64,000 nucleotides of DNA, from NCBI GenBank assembly GCA_026987115.1, contig JALSNF010000048.1, forward strand, positions 1-64,000, given 5' to 3'. This document shows, piece by piece, positions 38,679-48,658 of the stretch. The notes below the pieces were generated by a model, which was not told the DNA's origin, did no database searches, and worked only from the letters and a program-made list of their open reading frames with translations. This stretch comes from Desulfurobacteriaceae bacterium (lineage in GTDB: Bacteria > Aquificota > Aquificia > Desulfurobacteriales > Desulfurobacteriaceae). Numbering within the stretch: the first letter of the stretch is position 1; every line of letters begins with the position of its first letter. The position numbers were made by a program, and so were the translations under genes.

Positions 38679-39626
38679 CTACCTCTCTACCTTCTTAAGG
38701 AAGAGGAACTTTCCAATAACTATTACGAAGAAGCTCATAACGAAGAGAATTAAGGCTAAGTAGAAAAGGCTTGAAAGGTAAAGGTTAGTGTCCGCTTCAG
38801 TAAACTCATTTGCAAGGGTAACTGTTATTGAGGTAGCAGGCTCAAGTAGGGAAGTAGGAATTACCGGTTGATTACCCATTACAAAGGTCACAGCCATAGT
38901 TTCACCTAAGGCTCTTCCTAAAGAGAGAATTATCCCGCCTATAACTCCGAGTTTTGCGTAAGGTATAACTACGTCTTTCATAACGTCCCACTTGGTAGCT
39001 CCAAGGGCATAGGCAGATTCCTTTAGGATGGGAGGAACCATGTTGAAGGAGTCTCTGGCTATTGCAGCAGTGAAGGGAAGTATCATTATTGATAGGACTA
39101 TTGAGGCAGTTAAGAGTCCTATTCCTGGCGTGTAGCCTGAGAACCAGTGGCCAATTAAGGGAAGTTTTCCTAAAGTAGCGTGGATAATAGGCTGAAGTTT
39201 ATCCCTCATGAAGGGGGCGAAGAAAAAGAGTCCCCACATGCCGTAGATAATGCTTGGAATTGCGGCAAGGAGCTCCACGGCAACTCCAACTGGAGTCCTT
39301 AAGGGGTAAGGGGATATCTCCGTAAGGAAAATGGCAATTCCTATTGCAACCGGAACCGCTATTAGGATGGATATTACCGTACTTACAATAGTTCCAAATA
39401 TGGCAGGAGCTCCCCCAAACTTCTCCATAGGGGGATTCCACACTTTGGAAGTTATAAACTTCCAAACTCCAAAAGTGTGAATGGCTAAGGAAGACTCTTT
39501 ATACAGGACTACGAAGAGGGACAAGAGTATTACTAAAATCAAGAGAGCTCCAAGGAAAGCCAGCTTACCAAAGCCCCAGTCCAAGAGGAAATCTTTTTTC
39601 ATTCTCCCTCTCTCTATTTTTGGCAA
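38679..39626 (-). CDS. pstC: Phosphate ABC transporter permease PstC
   Basis: [39 protein letters not shown]. Confidence 0.95.
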   Translation of the reverse strand: MPKIERGRMKKDFLLDWGFGKLAFLGALLILVILLSLFVVLYKESSLAIHTFGVWKFITSKVWNPPMEKFGGAPAIFGTIVSTVISILIAVPVAIGIAIFLTEISPYPLRTPVGVAVELLAAIPSIIYGMWGLFFFAPFMRDKLQPIIHATLGKLPLIGHWFSGYTPGIGLLTASIVLSIMILPFTAAIARDSFNMVPPILKESAYALGATKWDVMKDVVIPYAKLGVIGGIILSLGRALGETMAVTFVMGNQPVIPTSLLEPATSITVTLANEFTEADTNLYLSSLFYLALILFVMSFFVIVIGKFLFLKKVER

Positions 39627-39706
39627 ATTCTAACAAAGAGAAACGAAAGGTGTAAATACTTAAAATTGGCATAATTTCTATTAGACCAAAGTCTGGGAGA
39701 AAAGAG

Positions 39707-42700
39707 ATGGTAAAGAGCGGAGACTTTGTCCACCTTCACTTACACTCGCAGTATTCAATACTTGACGGGGCAATAAAGGTAGGAGACCTAGCAAAGAAAG
39801 CAAAAGAATACGGCATGCCTGCCGTTGCAATCACCGACCACGGAAACATGTTTGCCTCATACGAACTTTACAAGAAGTGTAAAGAGGAAGGTGTAAAACC
39901 CATAATCGGCCAAGAGTTTTACATAGCAAAAGGAAGCAGGTTTGACAAGAAAAAGGGAGAAGGTGAAAAGGGAAGCTATCACCTGATACTCTTAGCGAAG
40001 AACGATACAGGCCTTAAAAACTTAATGAAGTTAAGCACGATAGGTTTTACGGAAGGTTTCTACTACAAACCGAGGATAGACAAAGAAGTTCTTGAAAAGC
40101 ACTCCGAAGGTTTAATAGCCCTTTCAGCCTGCATTCAGGGAGAGGTTCCACTACTTTTCCTTCAAGGAAAGGAGAAAGAAGCAGAGGAAGCAGCAAAGTG
40201 GTATAAGGAGCTCTTTGGAGAAGACTTCTACCTTGAACTCCAATACCACGGAATAGAAGAACAAGCGAAAGCTAACAAGTTCTTACTAGAGCTTTCTAAG
40301 AAACTTGACATAGAAGTAGTGGCAACAAACGACGCTCACTACCTAAACAAAGAGGACTGGGAAGCTCACGACGTTTTACTCTGTCTTCAAACTGGGAAAA
40401 AACTGACAGACGAAAAGAGAATGCGCTTTCCCAGCAAAGAGTTCTACTTTAAAGACGCCAGAGAGATGTATAAAACTTTCAAAGAAGTTCCCCACGCAGT
40501 ATTTAACACCCTTAAAATAGCCGAGAAGGTAGATGGAACCCTTTCCACCTTTGAAAACAAAGAATACCTCCTACCTAAATACAAAGTTCCAGAAGGCTAC
40601 GACTACTTTGCATACCTTAAAGAGCTAGCAGAAAAGGGCTTAGAAAGGCGCTTTAAAGAACAGGGAATAACAGACAGAGAAACCCAAAAGAAATACTACG
40701 AAAGGCTCTACCACGAACTAAAGATAATAAACAACATGGGATTTCCGGGATACTTCCTCATAGTTTGGGACTTTATAAACTGGGCAAAGAGAAACGGAAT
40801 ACCAGTAGGCCCGGGAAGAGGTTCTGCTGCAGGCTCCTTGGTTGCATACGCAATAGGGATAACCGACATTGACCCGCTAAAGTTTAACCTCCTCTTTGAG
40901 AGGTTCCTTAACCCTGAAAGGGTAACTATGCCTGACATTGACGTTGACATTTGTCAAGAGGGAAGGGACAGGGTAATTGAATACGTTAGGGAGAAGTACG
41001 GTAAAGACAAGGTCTGCCAGATAATAACTTTCGGAACTATGAAAACAAAGATGGTGGTAAGGGACGTTGGAAGGGTTTTGGGACTTTTACCTAAAGAAGT
41101 TGACAGAATAGCAAAACTAATTCCAGAGGACGCAAAAAGCATTGAAGAGGCAGTTGAAAAAGCTCCTGAAATAAGGGAAATGGCAGAAAAAGACCCCACC
41201 ATAGACAGGCTTATAAAGATAGCAAAGAGACTTCAAGGACTAACAAGGCAAACGGGAGTTCACGCAGCGGGAGTGGTTATAGCTCCAGAGACTCTAACAG
41301 ACTACATCCCCCTTGCAAAGAGTAAAGATGGAGACATTACAACCCAATATGACATGGGACAGATTGAGTCTTTAGGACTCTTAAAAATGGACTTTTTGGG
41401 CCTAAAGACCTTAACAATAATAGACAGGACGATAAAGTTAATTAAGGAACGCCACAAAGTAGATATAGTTCCAACGAAAATACCTTTAGACGACGAGAAA
41501 ACATTTAAACTCCTCCAGGAGGGAAACACGGTAGGGGTGTTCCAGCTTGAATCAAGGGGAATGAGAAACTTAATGAAGAGGTTAAAGCCAAGCGTTTTTG
41601 AGGACATAATAGCTTTAGTAGCCCTTTATAGACCTGGGCCTTTAAACTCTGGAATGGCAGAGAGCTACATAAAGAGAAAGCACGGCCAAGAAGAAGTTGA
41701 CTACATATTCCCGGAGCTTGAACCAGTACTAAAGGAGACTTACGGCCTCTTTATCTACCAAGAACAGATAATGCAAATTGCAAACATACTTGCCGGTTAT
41801 TCCTTGGGAGAAGCAGACCTTTTAAGAAGGGCAATGGGTAAAAAGAAAAAGGAGATAATGGAGGAGCAGAGGGAGATTTTCGTAAGCAGAGCAGTTGAGA
41901 GGGGCTACCCTAAAGAGAAGATAGAAAAGCTTTTTGACGACATAGCAAAGTTTGCAGAGTACGGCTTTAACAAGTCCCACTCGGCAGCTTACGGCTTTTT
42001 GGCATACATAACCGCCTACCTGAAAGCTCACTACCCTAAAGAGCTCTTTGCCACAATGCTCTCTATAGATTACGATAAGACAAACGAGATAGTTAAGTTC
42101 ATAAAGGACTGTAAAGAGAACGGAATAGAGGTCTTGCCTCCAGATGTCAACAGAAGCGGTGCCTTTTTTGAAATAGAAGAGGGAGGGATAAGGTTTGGCC
42201 TTGCAGGAATTAAAGGAGTTGGAGAAAAAGCAGCACGACACATAGAAGAGGTAAGGAAGGAGAAGGGAGAGTTTAGTGATATTTACGACTTTTGCCAGAA
42301 AGTTGACCTTAAAACTGTAAACAGGAAAGTTGTTGAAGCTTTAATAAAGGCAGGAGCTTTTGATTCAACGGGACGCTCAAGGGCAGAGAACTTAGCAGCG
42401 CTTGACAAGGCAATATCTGTAGCACAGAGCATTCAAAAGAGTAAGAGTAAAGGTTTAATGAGCCTTTTTGGGGGAGAAGAGGAGATAGTTGAAAAGGAGT
42501 TCCCCAAAGTTGAACCTTGGCCGGAGAACTTAAAACTTGAGTACGAAAGGCAGTCTATAGGCTTTTACCTGTCGGGACACCCACTACTTGAATATCAAGG
42601 TTTTATAGAGTTTGGATTTAACTCTACGGGGGAAAAGGAGGAGTGGAAGGATTCTCAAGAGGTTTTACTGGCAGGAGCGATAACTGAAGTAAAGACAAGG

Positions 42701-43156
42701 AGGACCCAAAGGGGAGAGCTCTGGGCAACGGTAGAGCTCTCAGACCTTGAAGGAACAGCTTCCTTACTTGTCTTTCCGAGTCTATATAAAGAGGTTTCCC
42801 ACTACCTAACAGAGGGGAACGTAGTTAGCGTAAAGGGAGTTATAAGGGAAGAGGAAGAGAGTAAAAGCATAATTGCAAAAGAGATTATACCTTTAAGGGA
42901 GCTCCTTTCCCAAAAAGCAAACTCTATAACCATAAAGCTTAAAGGAGAAGAGATTACAGAGGAGCTCCTAAACTCTATAAAAGAGCTAATTGAAAAGCAC
43001 TCTTCTCCGAAGGGAAAGGAAGTCATAATTGAAGCAGAACTCCCAGACTGTTTTGTAAAATTGCAACTTCCACCGGACTACCTTTTACCAGTTGAAGGTA
43101 AAGTACTAAATGAACTTCAGAAACTAATACCAAAAGAGAGAATTAGGCTGGTCTGA
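39707..43156 (+). CDS. dnaE: DNA polymerase III alpha subunit
   Basis: PHP domain FVHLHLHSQYSILDGAI; GPGRGSAAGSLVAYAIGITDIDPL; PDIDVDICQEGRDRVI; C-terminal OB domain. Confidence 0.98.
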   Translation: MVKSGDFVHLHLHSQYSILDGAIKVGDLAKKAKEYGMPAVAITDHGNMFASYELYKKCKEEGVKPIIGQEFYIAKGSRFDKKKGEGEKGSYHLILLAKNDTGLKNLMKLSTIGFTEGFYYKPRIDKEVLEKHSEGLIALSACIQGEVPLLFLQGKEKEAEEAAKWYKELFGEDFYLELQYHGIEEQAKANKFLLELSKKLDIEVVATNDAHYLNKEDWEAHDVLLCLQTGKKLTDEKRMRFPSKEFYFKDAREMYKTFKEVPHAVFNTLKIAEKVDGTLSTFENKEYLLPKYKVPEGYDYFAYLKELAEKGLERRFKEQGITDRETQKKYYERLYHELKIINNMGFPGYFLIVWDFINWAKRNGIPVGPGRGSAAGSLVAYAIGITDIDPLKFNLLFERFLNPERVTMPDIDVDICQEGRDRVIEYVREKYGKDKVCQIITFGTMKTKMVVRDVGRVLGLLPKEVDRIAKLIPEDAKSIEEAVEKAPEIREMAEKDPTIDRLIKIAKRLQGLTRQTGVHAAGVVIAPETLTDYIPLAKSKDGDITTQYDMGQIESLGLLKMDFLGLKTLTIIDRTIKLIKERHKVDIVPTKIPLDDEKTFKLLQEGNTVGVFQLESRGMRNLMKRLKPSVFEDIIALVALYRPGPLNSGMAESYIKRKHGQEEVDYIFPELEPVLKETYGLFIYQEQIMQIANILAGYSLGEADLLRRAMGKKKKEIMEEQREIFVSRAVERGYPKEKIEKLFDDIAKFAEYGFNKSHSAAYGFLAYITAYLKAHYPKELFATMLSIDYDKTNEIVKFIKDCKENGIEVLPPDVNRSGAFFEIEEGGIRFGLAGIKGVGEKAARHIEEVRKEKGEFSDIYDFCQKVDLKTVNRKVVEALIKAGAFDSTGRSRAENLAALDKAISVAQSIQKSKSKGLMSLFGGEEEIVEKEFPKVEPWPENLKLEYERQSIGFYLSGHPLLEYQGFIEFGFNSTGEKEEWKDSQEVLLAGAITEVKTRRTQRGELWATVELSDLEGTASLLVFPSLYKEVSHYLTEGNVVSVKGVIREEEESKSIIAKEIIPLRELLSQKANSITIKLKGEEITEELLNSIKELIEKHSSPKGKEVIIEAELPDCFVKLQLPPDYLLPVEGKVLNELQKLIPKERIRLV

Positions 43157-43166
43157 GGTTGAAAAA

Positions 43167-44093
43167 ATGAGCAGGTTGACAGAGTTTGAAAGACAGGTAG
43201 AGAGACTGAGAAAGAAAATAGAGGAGTTAAAAGCTTTGGGCAAACACGAACCTGCCTTAATAGAGGAAATTGAAAATAAGTTCAAAAAGAAAATAGAGGA
43301 GTTTTACTCCAACCTAACTGCTTGGGATAGAGTCCAGCTTGCACGCCACCCAAACAGGCCCCACGCAATAGACTACATTAAAGGAGTTTTTACAGACTTT
43401 ATAGAGCTCCACGGAGACAGACACTACGGAGACGGAAAGGCAATAATATCCGGCTTTGGCAAGTTTAACGGTCAAAGCGTCTGCATAATAGGACAGGAAA
43501 AGGGAAGGGATACAAAGGAAAAAATAGAGAGGAACTTTGGAATGCCCCTTCCTGAAGACTACAGGAAAGCCCTAAGAGTGATGAAGTTAGCAGAGAAATT
43601 CAGGATACCCATAATAACTTTAGTTGACACTCCAGGTGCCTTTCCCGGGATAGAGGCTGAAGAACACGGCCAATCTGAAGCCATAGCCAGAAACCTTTAC
43701 GAAATGGCCAAACTTAAAGTGCCCATAGTAAGCGTAGTTATAGGGGAAGGAGGAAGCGGAGGAGCTCTTGCAATAAGCGTTGCAAACAAACTACTTATGC
43801 TTGAAAACGCAATTTACTCTGTAATATCCCCCGAAGGATGTGCCGCAATCCTTTGGCAGTCCCAAGAGAAAGTAAAGGAAGCAAGTGAAGCGCTAAAACT
43901 CACAGCTCAAGAGCTCTTAAAGCTCGGGGTGATAGACGAGGTAATTCCTGAGCCCTTAGAAGGAGCCCATACAAACTGGAAAGAGACTTTTAAGAACTTT
44001 AAAGAGGCAGTTGGGAGAGCCCTAACTTCCCTGAAAAACCTTTCCGAAGAAGAGCTTATAAAGGAAAGGTACAGAAAATTCAGGAGGCTTTAA
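43167..44093 (+). CDS. accA: Acetyl-CoA carboxylase carboxyltransferase subunit alpha
   Basis: PGAFPGIEAEEHGQSEAIARNL; GEGGSGGALAISVANK. Confidence 0.97.
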   Translation: MSRLTEFERQVERLRKKIEELKALGKHEPALIEEIENKFKKKIEEFYSNLTAWDRVQLARHPNRPHAIDYIKGVFTDFIELHGDRHYGDGKAIISGFGKFNGQSVCIIGQEKGRDTKEKIERNFGMPLPEDYRKALRVMKLAEKFRIPIITLVDTPGAFPGIEAEEHGQSEAIARNLYEMAKLKVPIVSVVIGEGGSGGALAISVANKLLMLENAIYSVISPEGCAAILWQSQEKVKEASEALKLTAQELLKLGVIDEVIPEPLEGAHTNWKETFKNFKEAVGRALTSLKNLSEEELIKERYRKFRRL

Positions 44094-45399
44094 ACCTATT
44101 AACAGTTTCCCTTAAAGATTTATAAAGTGAAGTCGCTTTTTCTTGGGAGATTTTCCTTGAAGCTTCAACTTTACCTATGTTATCAATTAAAGCGTTAACT
44201 ACCCTCTTATCAAGTTTGTTCTTTTCAGAGAGTTCCTTAACAATCCTAAGGGCTTTCTCGTTAGAGAGCCCCTTTTTGTAAGGTCTATCTTCCTTAAGTG
44301 CGGCAAAAACGTCTGCAACTGCCATTATCCTTGAACCTAAAGGAAGTTCAGCTGCCTTTAACCTAAATGGATATCCTCTACCGTCAAGGGTTTCGTGGTG
44401 ATAAGAAGCCCACTCAACTATTTCCCTTCCAACTTCCAACTTGGAAAGAATCTTGTAAGAGAAATAAACATGGCTTTTCATAACGCTCATCTCTTCAAAG
44501 TCAAGCCTTCTGGGCTTCTCAAGTATCTCTTTTGGAATTGCTATCTTCCCGACATCATGAAGGAGACCTGCAACTCTCATGAGTTTTAACTCTTGAGAAG
44601 AGAACTTAAAAAGGGAAGCTAAAGTAGTAGCAGTTTGAGATACTCCCGAAGAGTGAGTAGCAGTAAAAGGGCTTTTAAAGTCTATAAGGTAAGCGAAAAT
44701 TCTCGCAAGCTCAAAAAAAGCGTCAAAGGGCAACTTCTGAGAAAAATCGGAGAGGAAACGCTGGAGAGATTCCAACAGACACTCCCGAGAGTAAAGCTCA
44801 TACCAAAGGGCTTCCTTGTCAGCAAACCTATCTATAAACAGTTCTACAAGACGCCTATCAACGACTTTCGGAGAGATTCTAAGGAGATATTCCTTTAAAA
44901 TGTCTTTTGTTTTAAGGACTTCTTTAAAAGGATTATCTTCAATAGAGGCTCTTTTTGACATAAAAATGTCTATTCTGTCAGCAATGTGGAGTATTTGGGA
45001 AGAATAGGGAACTTTACTCCTGTTTTTCATAAACTTTTCGTAGGAATAGTGATGATGTCTTATAATAAGGGCAGCCTTTGAAAAGAAAGGAAACTCCTTT
45101 AACAACCTATAACCAAGCTCAGCGTGAAGGTGAATTCTCTTTCCCTCTTCATCAAGCTCCGGACTTTTAACCATAACAATGTCTTCTTTAGAAGAAAAGA
45201 GGAAAAGGCCTATGTCGTGAAGGAGCCCCGCAATAATTACATTAGCAAGAAATTCGTTGTTATAAGTAATCTCCCGAGCGATTAAAAAGGATAGATAGGC
45301 CACCCTATAGTTGTGGTCACTTAAAATAGGGTCTGCAAGGGCATTCATAGAGGAAACCGAAAGGAGGAACTTTGACAAGTCTAAAGTCTTTTCAATCAA
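44080..45399 (-). CDS. Tandem HD / HD-GYP domain protein (c-di-GMP phosphodiesterase-type)
   Basis: AGLLHDIGLF...RHHH (HD1) and AGLLHDVGKIAIP...YHHETLDGRGYPF (HD-GYP). Confidence 0.9.
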   Translation of the reverse strand: MIEKTLDLSKFLLSVSSMNALADPILSDHNYRVAYLSFLIAREITYNNEFLANVIIAGLLHDIGLFLFSSKEDIVMVKSPELDEEGKRIHLHAELGYRLLKEFPFFSKAALIIRHHHYSYEKFMKNRSKVPYSSQILHIADRIDIFMSKRASIEDNPFKEVLKTKDILKEYLLRISPKVVDRRLVELFIDRFADKEALWYELYSRECLLESLQRFLSDFSQKLPFDAFFELARIFAYLIDFKSPFTATHSSGVSQTATTLASLFKFSSQELKLMRVAGLLHDVGKIAIPKEILEKPRRLDFEEMSVMKSHVYFSYKILSKLEVGREIVEWASYHHETLDGRGYPFRLKAAELPLGSRIMAVADVFAALKEDRPYKKGLSNEKALRIVKELSEKNKLDKRVVNALIDNIGKVEASRKISQEKATSLYKSLRETVNRFKAS

Positions 45400-45452
45400 G
45401 GCTGCCTCCTTGCTTTCTTTAAATTATCGGAGGACAGGCTTAAACGTTAAAA

Positions 45453-46703
45453 TTACTTCATAAGTTCTAAAATCAGAGAAGAGACCAGACTCTCTGAGTC
45501 GTAGCGGTTAAGGAGCTCCTTAGCAAGCTCCTTAACTTGCTTTGGAACTTCCCTTTCAAGGTTCCTTTCAACTTTACTCTTAACTTCCTCTAAGTCGTTA
45601 ACCTTAAACCTTTCAAATTTAACGTTTCTTAATCCTTTTATCCTGTAGACCCTTCTCTTCTCGTTCTCAGCAACTAAACTTATTGCAGTTCCTTCTCTTC
45701 CTGCCCTTCCCGTTCTCCCTATCCTGTGAACATAACTTTCAGGGTTTTCCGGAAGCTCGTAGTTAACCACAAGACCAACATTTTTAATGTCAATTCCCCT
45801 CGCTGCCACATCTGTGGCTACCAAAACATTAACCTTACCTTTTCTAAAAAGTCCCATAACAGTTTCCCTTTGCCTCTGGGAAAGGTCTCCGTGAATTGCC
45901 CTAGCGTTTATTCCTCTATCCCTTAACTCCTTTTCCAACAAAGCTGCATCCTTTTTAGTCCTAACAAAAACGATAGTAGGAACACGGGAGTTCTCTTTAA
46001 GGAGTTTTTCAAGGACCTTAAGTCTATCTTTACTGTCAACCAAAAGGAGCCTTTGCTTTACCTTAGGAGTTATAAGCTGTTTACCAACTTTAACGGTTTT
46101 ATATCCGGGCCTCAAGTAATTATCTATAAGCTTTCTGATTTCGTAAGGCATAGTAGCAGAAAAGAGCATGGTCTGCTTGTTCTCAGGAGTCTTTGAAAGT
46201 ATCTCCTCAATATCTTCAATAAATCCCATGTCAAGCATCTGGTCTGCCTCATCTAAAACGGCAAACCTTACCTTGTCAAGCTTCAAAATCCCCCTGTTAA
46301 TAAGGTCCTTAACCCTACCTGGGGTTCCAACTATTATTTGATGTCGTCCTTTTTTAAGGACATTTAACTGTTTGTCTATGGAAACTCCCCCATAAATAGG
46401 GTAGGCAGAAACTCCCTTATACTTGCCCATTAAGGATATCTCGTGGGCTACCTGAATAGCAAGTTCTCTCGTAGGAGTAAGGATTATTGCCTTAACTCCC
46501 CTTTCCCTGGGAGATATCCTTTCAACTATCGGAAGGCCAAAGGCTGCAGTCTTCCCGGTTCCTGTTTGGGCTTGACCTACAAGGTCTTCACCTTTAAGGA
46601 GCAAAGGAATTGCTTCCCTCTGAATAGGAGTAGGTTCCTCAAACCCCATCTCTTCCAAAGCTTTCTGCACTTTTTCGTTTAGCTGACTAAAGTCAAAACT
46701 CAT
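45453..46703 (-). CDS. DEAD-box RNA helicase
   Basis: AQTGTGKTAAFGLP, PTRELAIQVA, VLDEADQMLDMGF, SATMP, HRIGRTGRAGREG. Confidence 0.97.
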   Translation of the reverse strand: MSFDFSQLNEKVQKALEEMGFEEPTPIQREAIPLLLKGEDLVGQAQTGTGKTAAFGLPIVERISPRERGVKAIILTPTRELAIQVAHEISLMGKYKGVSAYPIYGGVSIDKQLNVLKKGRHQIIVGTPGRVKDLINRGILKLDKVRFAVLDEADQMLDMGFIEDIEEILSKTPENKQTMLFSATMPYEIRKLIDNYLRPGYKTVKVGKQLITPKVKQRLLLVDSKDRLKVLEKLLKENSRVPTIVFVRTKKDAALLEKELRDRGINARAIHGDLSQRQRETVMGLFRKGKVNVLVATDVAARGIDIKNVGLVVNYELPENPESYVHRIGRTGRAGREGTAISLVAENEKRRVYRIKGLRNVKFERFKVNDLEEVKSKVERNLEREVPKQVKELAKELLNRYDSESLVSSLILELMK

Positions 46704-46720
46704 GTTTCTCTCCCTAAGTT

Positions 46721-46772
46721 AAAATAAAAATTGCCACGGAACCGCCGCCGTTTCAGACGGAACCGTGGCAAT
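46721..46772 (-). terminator. Intrinsic terminator/attenuator between csp and DEAD-box helicase
   Basis: Minus strand ATTGCCACGG...CCGTGGCAAT (10-bp arms, inner CCGT/ACGG hairpin) followed by TTTTTATTTT; ends under 20 nt before the helicase ATG. Confidence 0.8.
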
Positions 46773-46798
46773 CAATTTTAGGCAAATTCAATAAAGAC

Positions 46799-47005
46799 TT
46801 AAAGTCTCTCTACATTAGTAGCTTTAAGTCCCTTTTCGCTCTCGGTAATAGTAAAGGAAACTCTCTCTCCCTCTTCAAGGGACCTAAAACCTTCTCCCAA
46901 AATACCTGTGTAGTGAACGAAGATGTCCTGTCCGTTGTCGGCCGTGATAAAGCCGTATCCTTTCTTTGAGTCAAACCACTTTACTGTTCCTGTGAGTTTC
47001 TCCAT
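46799..47005 (-). CDS. Cold-shock domain protein
   Basis: MEKLTGTVKWFDSKKGYGFITADNGQDIFVHYTGI (RNP1/RNP2). Confidence 0.97.
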   Translation of the reverse strand: MEKLTGTVKWFDSKKGYGFITADNGQDIFVHYTGILGEGFRSLEEGERVSFTITESEKGLKATNVERL

Positions 47006-47035
47006 GTGTCCTTACCTCTCTTTAAAGTTTCTTTA

Positions 47036-47082
47036 AATTAAAAAAGCCCCAGAAGGCAGAAACGGCATGCCTTCCGGGGCTT
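47036..47082 (-). terminator. Intrinsic terminator in the csp 5' leader
   Basis: Minus strand AAGCCCCGGAAGGCA-TGCCGTTTC-TGCCTTCTGGGGCTT (15-bp stem, one G.U) then T-rich TTTTTTAATTT. Confidence 0.85.
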
Positions 47083-47121
47083 CTTGTGTTCCGCAAACTG
47101 CCTTCCAATTTAGCTACGCTA

Positions 47122-47150
47122 AGTTTAAATCCCGAAATCAACAATGTCAA
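47122..47150 (-). promoter_or_regulatory. Putative sigma-70 promoter for csp
   Basis: Minus strand TTGACA-N17-TAAACT (-35 47145-47150; -10 47122-47127), located upstream of the terminator. Confidence 0.75.
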
Positions 47151-47152
47151 GC

Positions 47153-48658
47153 TTAAACATCTCTATAACTTAGGGCCTCTGCTACATGGCTTTCTTCTAT
47201 CTTCTCTGAAAGCTCAAGGTCTGCAATTGTCCTAGCAAGTTTTAATATCCTGTCGTAGGAGCGGGCAGAAAGGCCCATTGAGTTAACGGCACTAACGAGG
47301 AGTTCCTCCGCTTCAGAAGTTAAAATGCAGAACTTCTTTATCTCTCTCCTTCCCATCTGTCCGTTAAAGGAAATTTTAAGGCCCCTAAACCTCCTTTTCT
47401 GAACTTCATACGCCTCCATTACCCTTTCCCTTATCTTTGAAGAAGGCTCAGAAGAGGAGTTTTTAAAGTCTTCAGGCTTTACAGCAGGGACTGAGACTTT
47501 TATGTCAATTCTATCCATTATGGGACCAGAGAGCTTTGAGCGGTACCTTTTGACCTGAACGGGAGAACATCTACAGTAGTTCTTCCCGTCAGAGAAACCG
47601 TAATACCCGCAGGGACAGGGATTACTTGCAGCAACTAAGAGGAAGTCTGCGGGAAAGGTATAAGAACCTGAAGCTCTTGAAACAACTACAACCTTGTCTT
47701 CTAAAGGCTGTCTTAAAGCTTCAAGAACGCTCCTTTTAAACTCTGGAAACTCGTCCATAAAGAGGACTCCGTTGTGGGCTAAGCTTACCTCTCCAGGCTT
47801 TACTACGCTTCCCCCACCGATTATTGAAGCGTCAGAGGCGGTAGAGTGAGGTGCCCTAAAGGGCCTGGTTAGAACGGGCACTTGTGAAGTTAAGCCTGCA
47901 ACCGAGTAAACTTGGCTGGTTTCAATTATCTCTTCCTTAGTCATAGGGGGCATTATCGTAGGAAGACGCCGTGCCAGCATCGTTTTCCCTGAACCAGGAG
48001 GGCCAACCATAAAAACGTTGTGCCTGCCGGCAGCGGCTATTTCAAGAGCTCTTTTGGCGTGGAACTGACCAACAACATCTGCCATATCAACGGAGAAGTT
48101 GAGGGTAGAAGAGGAAACAGAAGAGCCTTTGAAAGGCTCTATCTTTATCTCTCCGTTTAAAAAATCCACGGCTTCTTTTAAGTTTGAAAGGGGAATTACG
48201 TCTATACCATCTATTAAAAGGGCTTCTTCAGCATTGGCTTTGGGAACTAAAAGGCCTTTAAGGGAGAGCTCTTTTACTAAAAGGGCTGCAGAGAGAACTC
48301 CCTTTACTGGGTGGAGCTCCCCGCCTAAACCGAGCTCCCCGGCTATAAGGTAGTCATCCAAACTCTCGGTCCTTAAAATTCCGGCAGAGGCCAAAATTCC
48401 TAAAGCCAAGGGAAGGTCGTAAACCGTCCCTTCCTTTTTAAGGTCTGCAGGTGCCAAATTTATAACCACCTTCTTTAAAGGGAAAGGATAACCGCTATTT
48501 ATGAGGGCAGACTTAACTCTCTCTTTACTTTCCTTAACTGCACTGTCTGGCAAGCCTACTATGGAGACTCCAGGAAGGCCTCTAATTAGGTCAACTTCAA
48601 CTAAAACTTGTACGGCCTTTATTCCGTAAGTAGCGTAGCTTTTTACTTTTGAAACCAT
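47153..48658 (-). CDS. comM: YifB/ComM family Mg chelatase-like AAA ATPase
   Basis: GLPDSAVKESKERVKSALINSGYPFP; GPPGSGKTMLARRLPTIMPP; AASNPCPCGYYG. Confidence 0.95.
   Translation of the reverse strand: MVSKVKSYATYGIKAVQVLVEVDLIRGLPGVSIVGLPDSAVKESKERVKSALINSGYPFPLKKVVINLAPADLKKEGTVYDLPLALGILASAGILRTESLDDYLIAGELGLGGELHPVKGVLSAALLVKELSLKGLLVPKANAEEALLIDGIDVIPLSNLKEAVDFLNGEIKIEPFKGSSVSSSTLNFSVDMADVVGQFHAKRALEIAAAGRHNVFMVGPPGSGKTMLARRLPTIMPPMTKEEIIETSQVYSVAGLTSQVPVLTRPFRAPHSTASDASIIGGGSVVKPGEVSLAHNGVLFMDEFPEFKRSVLEALRQPLEDKVVVVSRASGSYTFPADFLLVAASNPCPCGYYGFSDGKNYCRCSPVQVKRYRSKLSGPIMDRIDIKVSVPAVKPEDFKNSSSEPSSKIRERVMEAYEVQKRRFRGLKISFNGQMGRREIKKFCILTSEAEELLVSAVNSMGLSARSYDRILKLARTIADLELSEKIEESHVAEALSYRDV

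Noticed and set aside
41822-42241. Minus-strand 139-aa ORF inside dnaE
   Set aside because: Antisense shadow of conserved DnaE sequence.
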